Shown one piece after another: positions 43,338 to 52,490 of a DNA stretch of 64,000 bases. Numbering within the stretch: position 1 is the first letter of the stretch; each line of letters starts with the position of its first letter. The notes under the pieces were generated by a model. It worked only from the letters and a program-made list of their open reading frames with translations. It was not told where the DNA came from and did not search any database. The position numbers and the translations under genes are program-made. Origin of the DNA: JAFLCL01 sp964502175 (lineage in GTDB: Bacteria > Myxococcota_A > Polyangia > Polyangiales > Sandaracinaceae). Where the stretch lies: contig CAZCVE010000012.1 of NCBI GenBank assembly GCA_964502175.1, positions 1 to 64,000 on the forward strand, read 5' to 3'.

Positions 43338-45839
43338 CTACGAAACACCGGGCGGATCGGCCTGTTTCCGGCGAGATCCGCGCGGGGCGGCGATGACGAG
43401 GGCCAGGGGTGAGAAGACGAACGCGAGGCCGACGCCCACGGACGTGACGAAGCCGAGCGCGCGGAGCGCCGGATGCGCGCTCATCGCGAGCAACCCGAAC
43501 GAGAGCACGGTCGTCGCGCAGGCCACCACGATGCTCGCCATCGTCGTCGCGGGGCCCGTCTCCGCGTCGCGCTCCTCGAGGAGGAACACGGCGTAGTCCT
43601 CGCCCATCGAGAGCACGAGCAGACACGCGACGAGGTGCATGAGGTTCGCCTCGGCGCCGAGCAGCGGCACGAGCGCGAGGCTGGTGAGCGTGGCGAGGAT
43701 GGCGGGGGCGACCGCCGCGAAGCCGAGCAAGAGGCTCCGGTAGCGGGCGAGGCACATGAGGAAGACGACGATCACGCCGCCGAGCACGAGCGAGAACGCG
43801 CGCTCGCGGAACGTTCGGTACGCGCCCTCGAGGTAGCGCGCCTGATCGAAGTAGCGCACGCCGGGCACGGTCTCGAGACGCCGCGAGAGGGCCGCCGCGT
43901 CGTGCACGCCCTCGACGAACGTGAGGAACGCGACGCGTCGCGCGCCGCTGCGATCGCTCACCTCGACGCGGAACGGCTGGACGAGCGGGCCGATCGGCGA
44001 GTCCACGAGGCTCGCGACGTCGAGCGGCGCGGGCGCGTCCGCTGCGAGCGACGCGCGGAACGGCGCGAACATCGAGGGCACGAACCCTTCGCGCTCGAGC
44101 ACGGCGTCGAGGCGAGGCGCGAGCGTGGGGTCGTCACGAAACACCGCGTCGATCTCGCGCTGCGTCTGCGCCGAGCGGAGGAGCGTCGCGAGCGATCGAA
44201 AGCGGGCGATCTCTCCCTGCGCGCGCGCGTCGGTGAGCGCGAGGGACGCCCGATCGTTCGCCTGGAGCGCGGCTTCGTCGTCGTCACCGATCGCCATCAC
44301 GAAGCGGCCGGCCTCGCCCTGCGCGACGCGGCTGCGCACGCGCGTGTCTTCGGCGGCGAGGTCGGGATCGATCTCGTTCATGCGGCGCAGATCGTCGACG
44401 AACGTGAGCCGCGGCAGGCCCACGGCGCACACGATCACGGCCGCGAGCGGGATGACGGAGGCCACGAGCGGCCGCGCGCGGATGCGCTCGAAGAGCCACG
44501 CCTGCGAGCGCGCGAGCGCGAGGTGCGCGCGCGTGGGCGCGACGTGCGCAGGCATGAACGGCGGCACGAGCCAGATCGTCGCGGCGAGCGACGCGCCCAC
44601 GCCCACGGCGGCGAAGAGCGCGAGCTCGCGCATGCCGGGAAACGAAGAGAAGCCGAGGCCCGCGAGGCCCGCCACCGTCGTGAGCGCGCCGAGCAAGAGC
44701 CCCGGGCGGAGGTGATCCATCGTCGCCTCGGGGCTCGCCTTCGGCTCGAGCACCTGCTGGTTCACGTAGTGCGAGATGAAGTCGATGCCCACGCCGAGGA
44801 GCGAGCTGCCGAACGCGAGCGTGATCGCGTGCACGCTACCGAACGCGAGGCGACACGCGACGACGGACGCGATGGTCCCCGCGCCGAGCGGGATCGCGCC
44901 GAGGAGGAGAAAGCGCGGACCGCGGAAGAGCACGAGGAAGAGCACGACGATGCCGAGCGTCGAGACGATCGAGATCCGGCTCGTGTCGCTCCGCAGCGTG
45001 CGCTCGGTGCGCACGGCGAACCGCGCGACGCCGGCCTGCTCGAGTAGGGCGCCGCTCGCCGCGTCTCCGACGCCGTCGCGCGCGCGCTCGAACGCCTCTT
45101 GGATCGCGGCGAGGATCGGCTCCTGGGCCTCCGCGCGGAACGTGGTGCCTCGGCTCGCGAGCATCACGATCCCGTAGTGACGCGTCTCTTCGCCTTCGCG
45201 CTCGCTCGCGACGAACGCGCCGTCGATCACGTCGAGCGCGGCGCCTTCGCCTGGCGCATTGCTCGGATCGCCCTGGAATTCGCGGAAGATCGAGGGGAAG
45301 GCGAGCAGCGGGTCTTCGGGCGCGATGCGGCGCACGAGCATCGCCGTCGGCCCCGTGAGCTCGCCGCGCAGCGCGCGCACGCGCGTCGTCAGGCCCTCGT
45401 CGGTGCTGATCGCGCGCGCCGCGTCGACCGAGGGCGCGATGAACGCGAGCCGGCGTGGAAAGTAGAGCTCGTAGAACGTCGTCTGCGCATCTGCGGGCGG
45501 CCCGGTGCGCACCCAGGCGATCGCCTCGTTCGCGCGGAGCGCGTCCCCGACCGCGAGAGACAGCGCGGCCGCGACGTGGGCATCGGTCGTCGGACCGATC
45601 GACACGAGCATCGTCCGCGCGAGCTCCGAGTCGGTGACCTCGCGCGCGATCGCGGCGAGCTGCGCGTCGTCGCTCTCGGGCACGAACTCGGTCGGATCGG
45701 TGCGCAGCGTGAGGCCCGTGAAGCCCCACACGCCAGCGCCCACGAGGATCGCGATCACCGCGGTCGCGAGCACACGGGCGCGGGTCCGCGACGACGGATC
45801 CGCGCTCGGCGTAGGGCTCGTGGAGGGGGCTTCCGGCAC
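43338..45839 (-). CDS. MMPL/RND family exporter
   Basis: An 833-residue transporter with two repeated halves. Each has a membrane helix, a large periplasmic domain (about 45-250 and 460-640) and five or six helices. Landmarks include LRTDPTEFVPESDDAQLAAI at the start, the membrane motif LGVGIDFISHY with its Asp, and the second-half GEDYAVFLLEERD. This matches the MMPL/HpnN-like branch, which moves lipids or hopanoids across the envelope. The coupled esterase downstream supports lipid-type cargo, by inference. The start is GTG at 45839. Confidence 0.85.
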   Translation of the reverse strand: MPEAPSTSPTPSADPSSRTRARVLATAVIAILVGAGVWGFTGLTLRTDPTEFVPESDDAQLAAIAREVTDSELARTMLVSIGPTTDAHVAAALSLAVGDALRANEAIAWVRTGPPADAQTTFYELYFPRRLAFIAPSVDAARAISTDEGLTTRVRALRGELTGPTAMLVRRIAPEDPLLAFPSIFREFQGDPSNAPGEGAALDVIDGAFVASEREGEETRHYGIVMLASRGTTFRAEAQEPILAAIQEAFERARDGVGDAASGALLEQAGVARFAVRTERTLRSDTSRISIVSTLGIVVLFLVLFRGPRFLLLGAIPLGAGTIASVVACRLAFGSVHAITLAFGSSLLGVGIDFISHYVNQQVLEPKASPEATMDHLRPGLLLGALTTVAGLAGLGFSSFPGMRELALFAAVGVGASLAATIWLVPPFMPAHVAPTRAHLALARSQAWLFERIRARPLVASVIPLAAVIVCAVGLPRLTFVDDLRRMNEIDPDLAAEDTRVRSRVAQGEAGRFVMAIGDDDEAALQANDRASLALTDARAQGEIARFRSLATLLRSAQTQREIDAVFRDDPTLAPRLDAVLEREGFVPSMFAPFRASLAADAPAPLDVASLVDSPIGPLVQPFRVEVSDRSGARRVAFLTFVEGVHDAAALSRRLETVPGVRYFDQARYLEGAYRTFRERAFSLVLGGVIVVFLMCLARYRSLLLGFAAVAPAILATLTSLALVPLLGAEANLMHLVACLLVLSMGEDYAVFLLEERDAETGPATTMASIVVACATTVLSFGLLAMSAHPALRALGFVTSVGVGLAFVFSPLALVIAAPRGSRRKQADPPGVS

Positions 45840-45854
45840 GACTGCTACTTCTGC

Positions 45855-45908
45855 CCGGAACTTCGTTCCGGATTCTTCTCGTACATCGTTCCGGAAGTGC
45901 GCTCCGGG
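45855..45908. repeat. Palindromic CCGGAA...TTCCGG repeats upstream of the MMPL gene
   Basis: CCGGAAC-TTC-GTTCCGG (45855-45871) is a perfect 7-bp-stem hairpin. A related copy CCGGAAGTGCGCTCCGG starts at 45891 and CGTTCCGGA occurs twice (45864-45872, 45887-45895). The array sits in the 153-bp spacer between the CHAD-CYTH stop and the MMPL start. It may be an operator array, a terminator or a small interspersed repeat. Confidence 0.55.
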
Positions 45909-45992
45909 CCGAACGACAACCCGGATCGAGCTTCCGAACCAACGTACTCGCGGGCGCGAGCATAGCCGCGGACGCCCGTGGCTCGCGGTCGT

Positions 45993-47459
45993 TCAGCGCG
46001 CGAGGTTGAGGTTCACGTACGTGTCCTCGTCCGTGACCTCGCGCTCGATCCACGGCGCGAGCCAGCCGGGCATCTCGGGCGCGTCTTCTACGCTGCGGAG
46101 CTCCACCTCGCAGAGCACGAGCTCGCGATCGGTGAACACGTCGAGCTCCCACACGTGCTCGCCCTCGGTGATCGCGTAGCGGCGCTTCTCGACGCGCCGA
46201 CCCTCCGTGAGCGCCCAGAGCTTGGTGAAGAGCGCGCGGGAGATCTTCTCTTCGATCTCGATGCGCTCGAGCCCGCGGCCGAGCTTCACCGTGCGGAAGT
46301 ACTTGGTGCCCGAAGCGTCGCTCTTCTTGCGCACGCGCTCGACGATGGTCTCGCCCGGCACGTAGCCCTGCGCGAGCCGCGCGTACGGCTTGCCGCGCAT
46401 GAACGGCGGCACGCCGCGGAGGAGGTACTTGCGCTCGATCTCCGTGGGCGGACCCGAGGCCCCCGCCGCGAGCTCGATCGCCGCGCACGCACGCTCGACG
46501 CGCCGCGCGACGTCGTCGAGGCCCTCGCCGCGCACGTAGCCCGCGAGGATCTCCTCGAAGAGCTCGCGCTTGCGAGACTGCGCGAGGCCGAGCAGCGACA
46601 AGAGACCCGACTCGGCGTTGGTGTCCGGGTCGTCGCTCACGCTCGCGGAGTCGGGCGCGGTGTCGGACACCACGAGCCCCACGGCCGTCCGCGCGCGATC
46701 GAGCGCGGCGGTCTCGATCGCCTGCGAGAGCGCGGCCGTGCGCACGGCGAGATCCTGCAGCTCGCCCAGCTTCTCTTGCAGGCGCTTGAGCGCGTCGAGC
46801 GCGTCCTCGAGCTCGGCGACCGATCCGCGGATCGGCTCGAGCACGTAGCGGAGGCGCTTTCCCACGATCCGGGCTTCGTGCGCGATCGCTTCGTCCTCGA
46901 TCGCGCGCACGAGCGCGAGCGAGCGCTGGAGCTCCGCGAGCTCGGCGCGCGCCGACGTGGCGACGACCGCGCCGAAGCTCGACTCCTGCGTCTCCGCGTT
47001 CACGACGAAGCGAACGACGTACTCCGAGAGATCGGTCGCGAGCTTCTCGAGCAACCTCTCGAGGACGTCGAGCTTGCCCCCGCGCATCGCGCCGTAGACC
47101 GAGTCGCGCGTCGCGACGAGCGTGGTGCGCCAGGCGTCGGCGCCGTCGCGATCCGCGCGGCGGAGCGCGCTGGCGGTCTCGTCCAACCACCCGAGCTGCA
47201 CCTCGGCGTCGCGTCCCGCGCTCGTGAACTGCACGAGGTCGCGCAGCGCGCGCGCCCGCTTCTTCGGGATCGCGCCGCGCACGGCGCTCGGGTGCGCACG
47301 GAGCGTCGAGCGCAGGCGTCGCAAGGACACGCGGAGATCGTGGAGCGCCTCGTCGTCCTCGGCGCCGCGCATGCGCACGAGCGCCGCGCGGGCCTCGTCG
47401 AGGAGACCGAGCGCGACGCGACGCACACCTTCTTCGGCGCGCAGGCAGAGGAGCGACAT
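45993..47459 (-). CDS. CHAD-CYTH domain protein (inverted domain order)
   Basis: A 488-residue cytoplasmic protein. The N-terminal part (about 10-300) is a CHAD helical bundle with conserved histidines and basic residues (HDLRVSLRRLRSTLR, KRLRYVLE); CHAD domains bind polyphosphate. The C-terminal part (about 340-488) is a CYTH/triphosphate tunnel domain opening with TEIERKYLL, whose E-x-E-x-K pattern and later KLGRGLERIEIEEKI line the tunnel. The usual fused order is CYTH then CHAD; here it is reversed. A role in polyphosphate or inorganic triphosphate metabolism is expected from the families. Confidence 0.85.
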   Translation of the reverse strand: MSLLCLRAEEGVRRVALGLLDEARAALVRMRGAEDDEALHDLRVSLRRLRSTLRAHPSAVRGAIPKKRARALRDLVQFTSAGRDAEVQLGWLDETASALRRADRDGADAWRTTLVATRDSVYGAMRGGKLDVLERLLEKLATDLSEYVVRFVVNAETQESSFGAVVATSARAELAELQRSLALVRAIEDEAIAHEARIVGKRLRYVLEPIRGSVAELEDALDALKRLQEKLGELQDLAVRTAALSQAIETAALDRARTAVGLVVSDTAPDSASVSDDPDTNAESGLLSLLGLAQSRKRELFEEILAGYVRGEGLDDVARRVERACAAIELAAGASGPPTEIERKYLLRGVPPFMRGKPYARLAQGYVPGETIVERVRKKSDASGTKYFRTVKLGRGLERIEIEEKISRALFTKLWALTEGRRVEKRRYAITEGEHVWELDVFTDRELVLCEVELRSVEDAPEMPGWLAPWIEREVTDEDTYVNLNLAR

Positions 47460-47512
47460 GCGCCCCGATCTACCCGATCACGCCGGACGCGTCGGTGACA
47501 ACGCGCAGCAAC

Positions 47513-48172
47513 TCACGAAACGGCGCGGATCGTGATGTTCACGCGGATGGTGTCGGACACCTTGAGACGCACGAGCGGGTTCACGCTGATGTTGTGATCC
47601 GGCAGGTTCACCGTGAACGTGGCCTGACCGCGGATGAGGTCGCCCGTGACGCCCTGGGCCTGGAGCTCGGCGCTCGCAGGGATCCAGCGCACCTGCGCCT
47701 GGGCCGTGACGTCGCGGGTCACGCCGTGCACCGTGAAGCGGCCGCGGATCGTGAGGCGCGTGACGGCGCCAGCGGTGAGCGCGGTGGCGCCTTCGACCGC
47801 GGTGATCTCGAGCTGCGCGTTCGGAAAGCGGCCGGCGTCGAGCCAGCCCGAGCCGTGGAGGTGCTCGTCGCGGAGGTCGAGGCCGGTGCGGATCGACGAG
47901 ATCGGGACCTGCACCGTGCCGCGCGAGGCGCCCACGTTCTGCGGGTCGATGTTCAGCGTGCCCGTGACGTTCGTGCTCACGCCGGTGATGCGCTCGAGCG
48001 GCGCGTCCGACACGAACTGCATGCGGCTGCCGGAGCTGACCCGGAACGCGCGAGACCCCGCCTGCTGTGCGGTCGCAAACGACGTGACGAGCACCACGGA
48101 CGCGAAGGCCGTCGCGATCGCGAGCCAGCCCATCGCACGTCGCGCGCCCACGTTCTGCAAGAAACCACGCAT
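47513..48172 (-). CDS. YceI family periplasmic protein
   Basis: About 219 residues. I chose the ATG at 48172 because AGGAG lies upstream and a signal peptide follows (MGWLAIATAFASVVLVTSFATAQQA). The lipocalin-like YceI barrel is recognised from FRVSSGSRMQFVSDAPLERITG, LRDEHLHGSGWLDAGRFPNA and FTVHGVTRDVTA. Family members bind isoprenoid-type lipids in the periplasm. It is 65 bp downstream of the stress/peptidase operon end, in the same orientation, and possibly separately transcribed. Confidence 0.88.
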   Translation of the reverse strand: MRGFLQNVGARRAMGWLAIATAFASVVLVTSFATAQQAGSRAFRVSSGSRMQFVSDAPLERITGVSTNVTGTLNIDPQNVGASRGTVQVPISSIRTGLDLRDEHLHGSGWLDAGRFPNAQLEITAVEGATALTAGAVTRLTIRGRFTVHGVTRDVTAQAQVRWIPASAELQAQGVTGDLIRGQATFTVNLPDHNISVNPLVRLKVSDTIRVNITIRAVS

Positions 48173-48236
48173 CGTCTCATCTCCTCGCGGGCACCTGCCG
48201 CCCGACCTCACCGCGTACGCGGCCTCTGGCACCACG

Positions 48237-49712
48237 TTACTCGATGTGCCCGGCGTCCTGCGTCGGAATCGCGACGCACGTGCCGTTCGACGCGATCTCG
48301 TCCCGTGGATTCATGATCGCGTCGCGCACCGACGAATCGCCCACGAAGCCGAGGGTTCCGTGCTCGCCCCGCGCGAGGCCGAGCGCGTCGTAGGCGTCCC
48401 GCACGTCAGGGAACGTGGACGCGTCGAGCCACCTTCCCGCGAGCTCGCGCACCACGCCGTCCGCGTCGTCGAGCGCGGCGAGCAGCTCCGACGCGCGCAT
48501 CGTCGTGTCGTGTCGATCGAAGACGCGCTCGATCCGCGCGTCGAGCGATCCGAGGCCGCGCGCGCGGAGCGCCACGTCGATCAGCATCACGATCGCCGCA
48601 CCGCCCCAGTACACGCGCGTGTACGCCTGGCTGGCGCGCATCTCGCGCGACTCGACGCGGAGGGTCACGCCGGTTCCGTCGCTCGCGCCGCGACGAAGGC
48701 CGTCGTCGATCGCGCGCCAGGCGTCCTCCGCGCTCTGCAGGCCCGCGCGCGCGCGCAGCACCTCTTGGTAGTACGTCGCGAGGCCCTCCGAGAGCCACGC
48801 GTCTTGGCTCGGCACGTAGGGCGTGGCGAGGTGAGCGAGCTCGTGCACGAGCGTCCAGTCCGTCTCGAGCGAGGCCCGCGGCGCGTCACCGACGAGCGCG
48901 ATCACCGAGGCGCGCGTGCCGCGGCCTGCCATGCCGAAGAGCACGGGCACGTCGCCGGGCATCGGGATCGCCGTGATCGTCGCGCCGCGCGCGCTCGCGG
49001 TGCCAGTGATCATCGCGCTCGCCAGACCCGCGCGGGCGACCCACGGCGCGAAGTGCGGGCTCGCGCCGAGCGACGAGCCGCGAGGGAAGACGACGGTGGT
49101 GCAGCCGCCGGGCACGGGGACCTCGCGGCGATCGAGCGCGCCGAACGCGGCGTAGCCCACGTAGCGGTGCGCGCGCTCGTCGAGAAAGAGCCCTCTCTCG
49201 TCTTCGCCGAAGATCGGGCTCATCGACACGCCCTCGGGCAAGACGAGCCGCACGCGATGTCGCGCGCTCGAGCGCCAAGGCTCGGCCGCGAGCATGAACG
49301 CGCTCGTCGCGCACATCACGAGATCGGGCCGGCGCATGCAGCCGTTCATCGCGCCCGAGGAGCCGAGGTCGAGCGTGACGCGCACGCAGTCGGTGGGCGC
49401 GAGCTCGCGCGTCTCCATCGAGAGCGGCCCGCTCGCGCCGACGTCGATCGCTCGCTCGGTCGCGTCCGCGTGGACGACACGCGCGCTCGAGAGACGCGCT
49501 CGGGCCTCCTCGTGGATCGACACGAGTCGATCGGTCCACGGACCCTCCGAGCACACGGTCACCGTCATGCGCTCGAGCGTCGGATCGAGCGCGAGCTCGA
49601 AGCGCACGGGCGACAGCGACGGGCCGCTCGCGCGCGCCGACGTCTCGCTGCGGGCCGCGCCACACGAGCAGAGGAGCGCGACGAACGGTGCGAGCAGGTG
49701 CTCAGTCCGCAT
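48237..49712 (-). CDS. Gluzincin-type metallopeptidase lipoprotein
   Basis: A 491-residue lipoprotein (hydrophobic start, cysteines in LLCSCGAA). The catalytic motif HELAH, followed after about 20 residues by WLSEGLATYYQ, gives the HExxH...E zinc ligands of M1/M61-like (peptidase_MA) enzymes. The N-terminal 250 residues are beta-rich with FELALDPTLERMTVTV, like the M61 substrate domain. The ATG at 49712 overlaps the preceding SUMF1 gene by 11 bases. It is the last of five coupled genes headed by a Ser/Thr kinase. The proteolytic target is unknown. Confidence 0.78.
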   Translation of the reverse strand: MRTEHLLAPFVALLCSCGAARSETSARASGPSLSPVRFELALDPTLERMTVTVCSEGPWTDRLVSIHEEARARLSSARVVHADATERAIDVGASGPLSMETRELAPTDCVRVTLDLGSSGAMNGCMRRPDLVMCATSAFMLAAEPWRSSARHRVRLVLPEGVSMSPIFGEDERGLFLDERAHRYVGYAAFGALDRREVPVPGGCTTVVFPRGSSLGASPHFAPWVARAGLASAMITGTASARGATITAIPMPGDVPVLFGMAGRGTRASVIALVGDAPRASLETDWTLVHELAHLATPYVPSQDAWLSEGLATYYQEVLRARAGLQSAEDAWRAIDDGLRRGASDGTGVTLRVESREMRASQAYTRVYWGGAAIVMLIDVALRARGLGSLDARIERVFDRHDTTMRASELLAALDDADGVVRELAGRWLDASTFPDVRDAYDALGLARGEHGTLGFVGDSSVRDAIMNPRDEIASNGTCVAIPTQDAGHIE

Positions 49713-51024
49713 CGCGCACGCAGCGGAAGCCGATGAACGCGCCCCGTACATCCGCGGCGTAGACGGAGCGCGCTGCGGCCGGGTAGCCGTAGGGACCTCC
49801 GTCCATCCAGCTGCCACCGCGGAGCACGACCGGATCGTCCTCACCGACGGGAGGGCAAGACGGATTCAGCAGCGAGTAGACGCCCGGCTCCCAGCAGCCG
49901 CTGCCATAGGGTGAGTAGCGATCAGCCGTCCACTCGTCGACGTTGCCCACGAGATCGTAGATGCCATCCGGCGTGCCACCGAGCGGATGCGAGCCGACGG
50001 GATACGGCGCCGGCTGGTCGCGACAGTGGCCAGGAGACTCGGCCCCGATGAAGTAGCAGTCCGCCGGCTCGGGTGGAGGCCGCGCGGGCACGAGGACGTC
50101 TCCCCACGGAAAGCGGCGCTCTTCGGCGCCCGCGCCCGCGGCCCACTCGCGCTCCGCTTCCGTCGGCAGGCGTCGACCGCGCGCCGCACAGAGCGCGGCC
50201 GCCGTGGCCTGCGTCAGGCACGCGAACGGCTTGCTCGGATCGCTCTCGTCCCCGCAGCCGCGCGCGAGGACCTCGTCTCCGATCTCCCGCCGTCGCGCGA
50301 TCGTGAACTCGTGCGCGTCCATGTAGAACGAGCGCACGACGACGGGGTGCTCCGGAAAGCCATCCGTCACGGGACCGAGGCCGAGCCCGCGCGGATCCCC
50401 CATCCAGAAGGCGCCACCGCGCACGCACACGTCGGCATCGAAGAGCCCCGTGTCGGACGAAGGCGCGCCCGCGCAGGGCGCCGTGACCTCCTCGCTCTCG
50501 ACCGATCCGACACGCGAGGGAGAGCCGTCGTCGTCGGGCGCCTCGACCACGTCGCCCCGACGTCCCGTCGCGTCGCACGAGGCGCTGAGGTCTGCGACGA
50601 TGCCGCCGCACGCGAACGGGAGGTGAACGCGACGGCGATCGAGGCCGGCCACCTCGGCGCGCTCGGTGAGCATGACGAAGCGCTCGAGAGACGTGCCCGG
50701 GTTGACGCGCTCGCCCTGCACTCGGCCCGCGGGAAAGAGCTGTGCGCGCACGACGAGCGGCGTTCCCAGGCCCTCGGGCACTCCGAAGCTCATGGGCCAC
50801 ACCGTGTCCGCGTCGATCGCGACCTCGCGCGCACAGGCCTCGCACGCGAGCCGAGGCTTGCCGTCGTCGCCCACGACCATGATCTCGAGCCGAAGACGGT
50901 TCACGAGACGAGGCGCCGGAGCGTCCGTGTCGATCGCGACGACGAACTGATCACGCGGAGGCGCGCACGCGGACACGATGACCGCGAAGAACAGACTCGA
51001 CAGCGATCGCACGCTCGGCTTCAT
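49702..51024 (-). CDS. SUMF1/FGE-fold lipoprotein (copy 2), lacking catalytic Cys pair
   Basis: A 440-residue lipoprotein (lipobox VSACA). The first 170 residues form a domain shared with the upstream gene (IDTDAPAPRLVNRLRLE, WPMSFGVPEG). The FGE-sulfatase fold follows: VCVRGGAFWMGDP, RRLPTEAEREWAA, PFPWGD-like FPWGDVLV, YDLVGNVDEWTAD, LRGGSWMDG and FIGFRCV. Active formylglycine-generating enzymes carry two copper-binding cysteines after the GGS motif; they are not present here, so catalysis is unlikely and a binding role is inferred. The start overlaps the upstream stop (ATGA). Confidence 0.82.
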   Translation of the reverse strand: MKPSVRSLSSLFFAVIVSACAPPRDQFVVAIDTDAPAPRLVNRLRLEIMVVGDDGKPRLACEACAREVAIDADTVWPMSFGVPEGLGTPLVVRAQLFPAGRVQGERVNPGTSLERFVMLTERAEVAGLDRRRVHLPFACGGIVADLSASCDATGRRGDVVEAPDDDGSPSRVGSVESEEVTAPCAGAPSSDTGLFDADVCVRGGAFWMGDPRGLGLGPVTDGFPEHPVVVRSFYMDAHEFTIARRREIGDEVLARGCGDESDPSKPFACLTQATAAALCAARGRRLPTEAEREWAAGAGAEERRFPWGDVLVPARPPPEPADCYFIGAESPGHCRDQPAPYPVGSHPLGGTPDGIYDLVGNVDEWTADRYSPYGSGCWEPGVYSLLNPSCPPVGEDDPVVLRGGSWMDGGPYGYPAAARSVYAADVRGAFIGFRCVRDAD

Positions 51025-52490
51025 GGTGCGCCCCGACGCGCGCAGCGGAAGCCGATCGCGAACCCCGACATGTCCGCCCACGAGTCGGGCCGAGCGTCGC
51101 GCCAACCGAGCGTCGTTCGCGTCACGGTCGCTGCCCAGCTCCCTCCGCGGAGTGTGTGGAGCGTGCCTTCCGGGGCGCTCGCGCGTGTGCCGCACACGGG
51201 ATCCCCATCACCGCTCGCCCAACACGGGGCGTCGAACGTTGCGGCCTCGTCGAGCACCCACTCCTGAACGTTGCCAGCGAGGTCGAACACGATCGGCACC
51301 GTGCCCGTGGCGAGCGGCTCGACGAGCGCGTGATCGAGCACGGAGCCGACGGGCTGCACGCCCTCCGGCGAGGCGATGTCGCCAGGACGCGCTGGGTCGG
51401 CGTACCCGCACTGCGTGAGGCCACCGACCTGGTGCATGGGAGGCAGCCCGAAGTCGACGACCAGCGTCTCGCCCATGCGCGCGTAGACGGCGTCGATGCA
51501 CGACGGCGCGCTGTCGCCACCGACATAGAGGTTCTCCTGCCCGAGGCCCGTCGCGACGTACTCCCAGCGCGCCTCGCTCACGAGCTCGCGACCGTCTTGC
51601 GCGCAGAACTCGCGCGCGCCTTCCCACGTGACGCAGTTCATCGGCAGCGCGTCGTTCGTGCCGTCCGTGCGGTAGGTGCAGAACCGGGTGCGACGCGGCC
51701 ACCACGCCGCGGGTGGGTTCCACCCGTTCGCGAGAGCCGCGCGCCATCGACCGACGGTCACTTCGTACGCATCGACGAAGAAGGGCGACATCGTGACGGG
51801 ACGCTCGGGGAACGCCGCGCAGTTCGGGTGGCACGCGTTGGGACGAAACCGCTCGTCGCCGAGGAAGAAGAAGCCGCCCGGAACACACACCTCCGCGTCG
51901 AACAGACCCGTGTCCGGACGAGGCTCGCCGACGCACGGCGTCGGTTGCGCTGCGGCCCACGTCCCCGCGCGCGACTCGGTCGGCGGATCGTCGAGGGTCT
52001 CGAGATCCGCCGTCGCGGACACGACCTCCGCGGAACCATCCGCCGACACGACGCACGTCGTTCCGAGGACGACGTCCGCGGGATGATCGAGGCAGCTTCC
52101 TCCGAGCACCACGCGACGGAGCGAGATGCCGTCCGCAGGTGGCTCGAGCTGCACCAGCCTGTCCACGGTGAAGACCGACACGGGCTCGCCGGTCACGCCG
52201 AAGCCGAGCTCGGCGTCGCCGAGCCGATCGGAGCGGAACGCACGGAGACGGATCCTGGCCGAGCCCGCGACGCCGAAGGAGATGGGCCAATCGCTCGCGT
52301 TGGGCGCGACGACGTTGCGAGACTCGATCACCGCACCGTCTGCAGCGAGCACCTCGATCAACAGCGTGTCGACGATCGCCGGCACCGGCAGGTCCGTGTC
52401 GACGTACAGCAACGTCTGGATCGGCACCTCGTCACAGCTCGCGAGGATCGCCGACAGCGCGAGAGCGACGAGGGACGCGCGAGCGTTCAC
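51021..52490 (-). CDS. SUMF1/FGE-fold lipoprotein (copy 1), lacking catalytic Cys pair
   Basis: A 489-residue paralogue of the next gene. It starts at the GTG overlapping the PEGA gene stop (GTGA). The lipobox is AILASC. The shared N-terminal domain is YVDTDLPVPAIVDTLLIE with WPISFGVAG. The FGE-like domain contains VCVPGGFFFLGDERF, RWEYVATGLG, FDLAGNVQEWVLDE, LRGGSWAATV and FAIGFRCARRG. The pair of catalytic cysteines after GGSW is missing. Both copies have many other cysteines, probably disulphides. Two tandem copies with a common N-terminal module suggest a heteromeric receptor-like complex. Confidence 0.82.
   Translation of the reverse strand: MNARASLVALALSAILASCDEVPIQTLLYVDTDLPVPAIVDTLLIEVLAADGAVIESRNVVAPNASDWPISFGVAGSARIRLRAFRSDRLGDAELGFGVTGEPVSVFTVDRLVQLEPPADGISLRRVVLGGSCLDHPADVVLGTTCVVSADGSAEVVSATADLETLDDPPTESRAGTWAAAQPTPCVGEPRPDTGLFDAEVCVPGGFFFLGDERFRPNACHPNCAAFPERPVTMSPFFVDAYEVTVGRWRAALANGWNPPAAWWPRRTRFCTYRTDGTNDALPMNCVTWEGAREFCAQDGRELVSEARWEYVATGLGQENLYVGGDSAPSCIDAVYARMGETLVVDFGLPPMHQVGGLTQCGYADPARPGDIASPEGVQPVGSVLDHALVEPLATGTVPIVFDLAGNVQEWVLDEAATFDAPCWASGDGDPVCGTRASAPEGTLHTLRGGSWAATVTRTTLGWRDARPDSWADMSGFAIGFRCARRGAP

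Noticed and set aside
49702..52490. Active formylglycine-generating enzymes
   Set aside because: The fold is present but the two copper-binding cysteines after the GGSW motif are missing in both copies, and no sulfatase is nearby.
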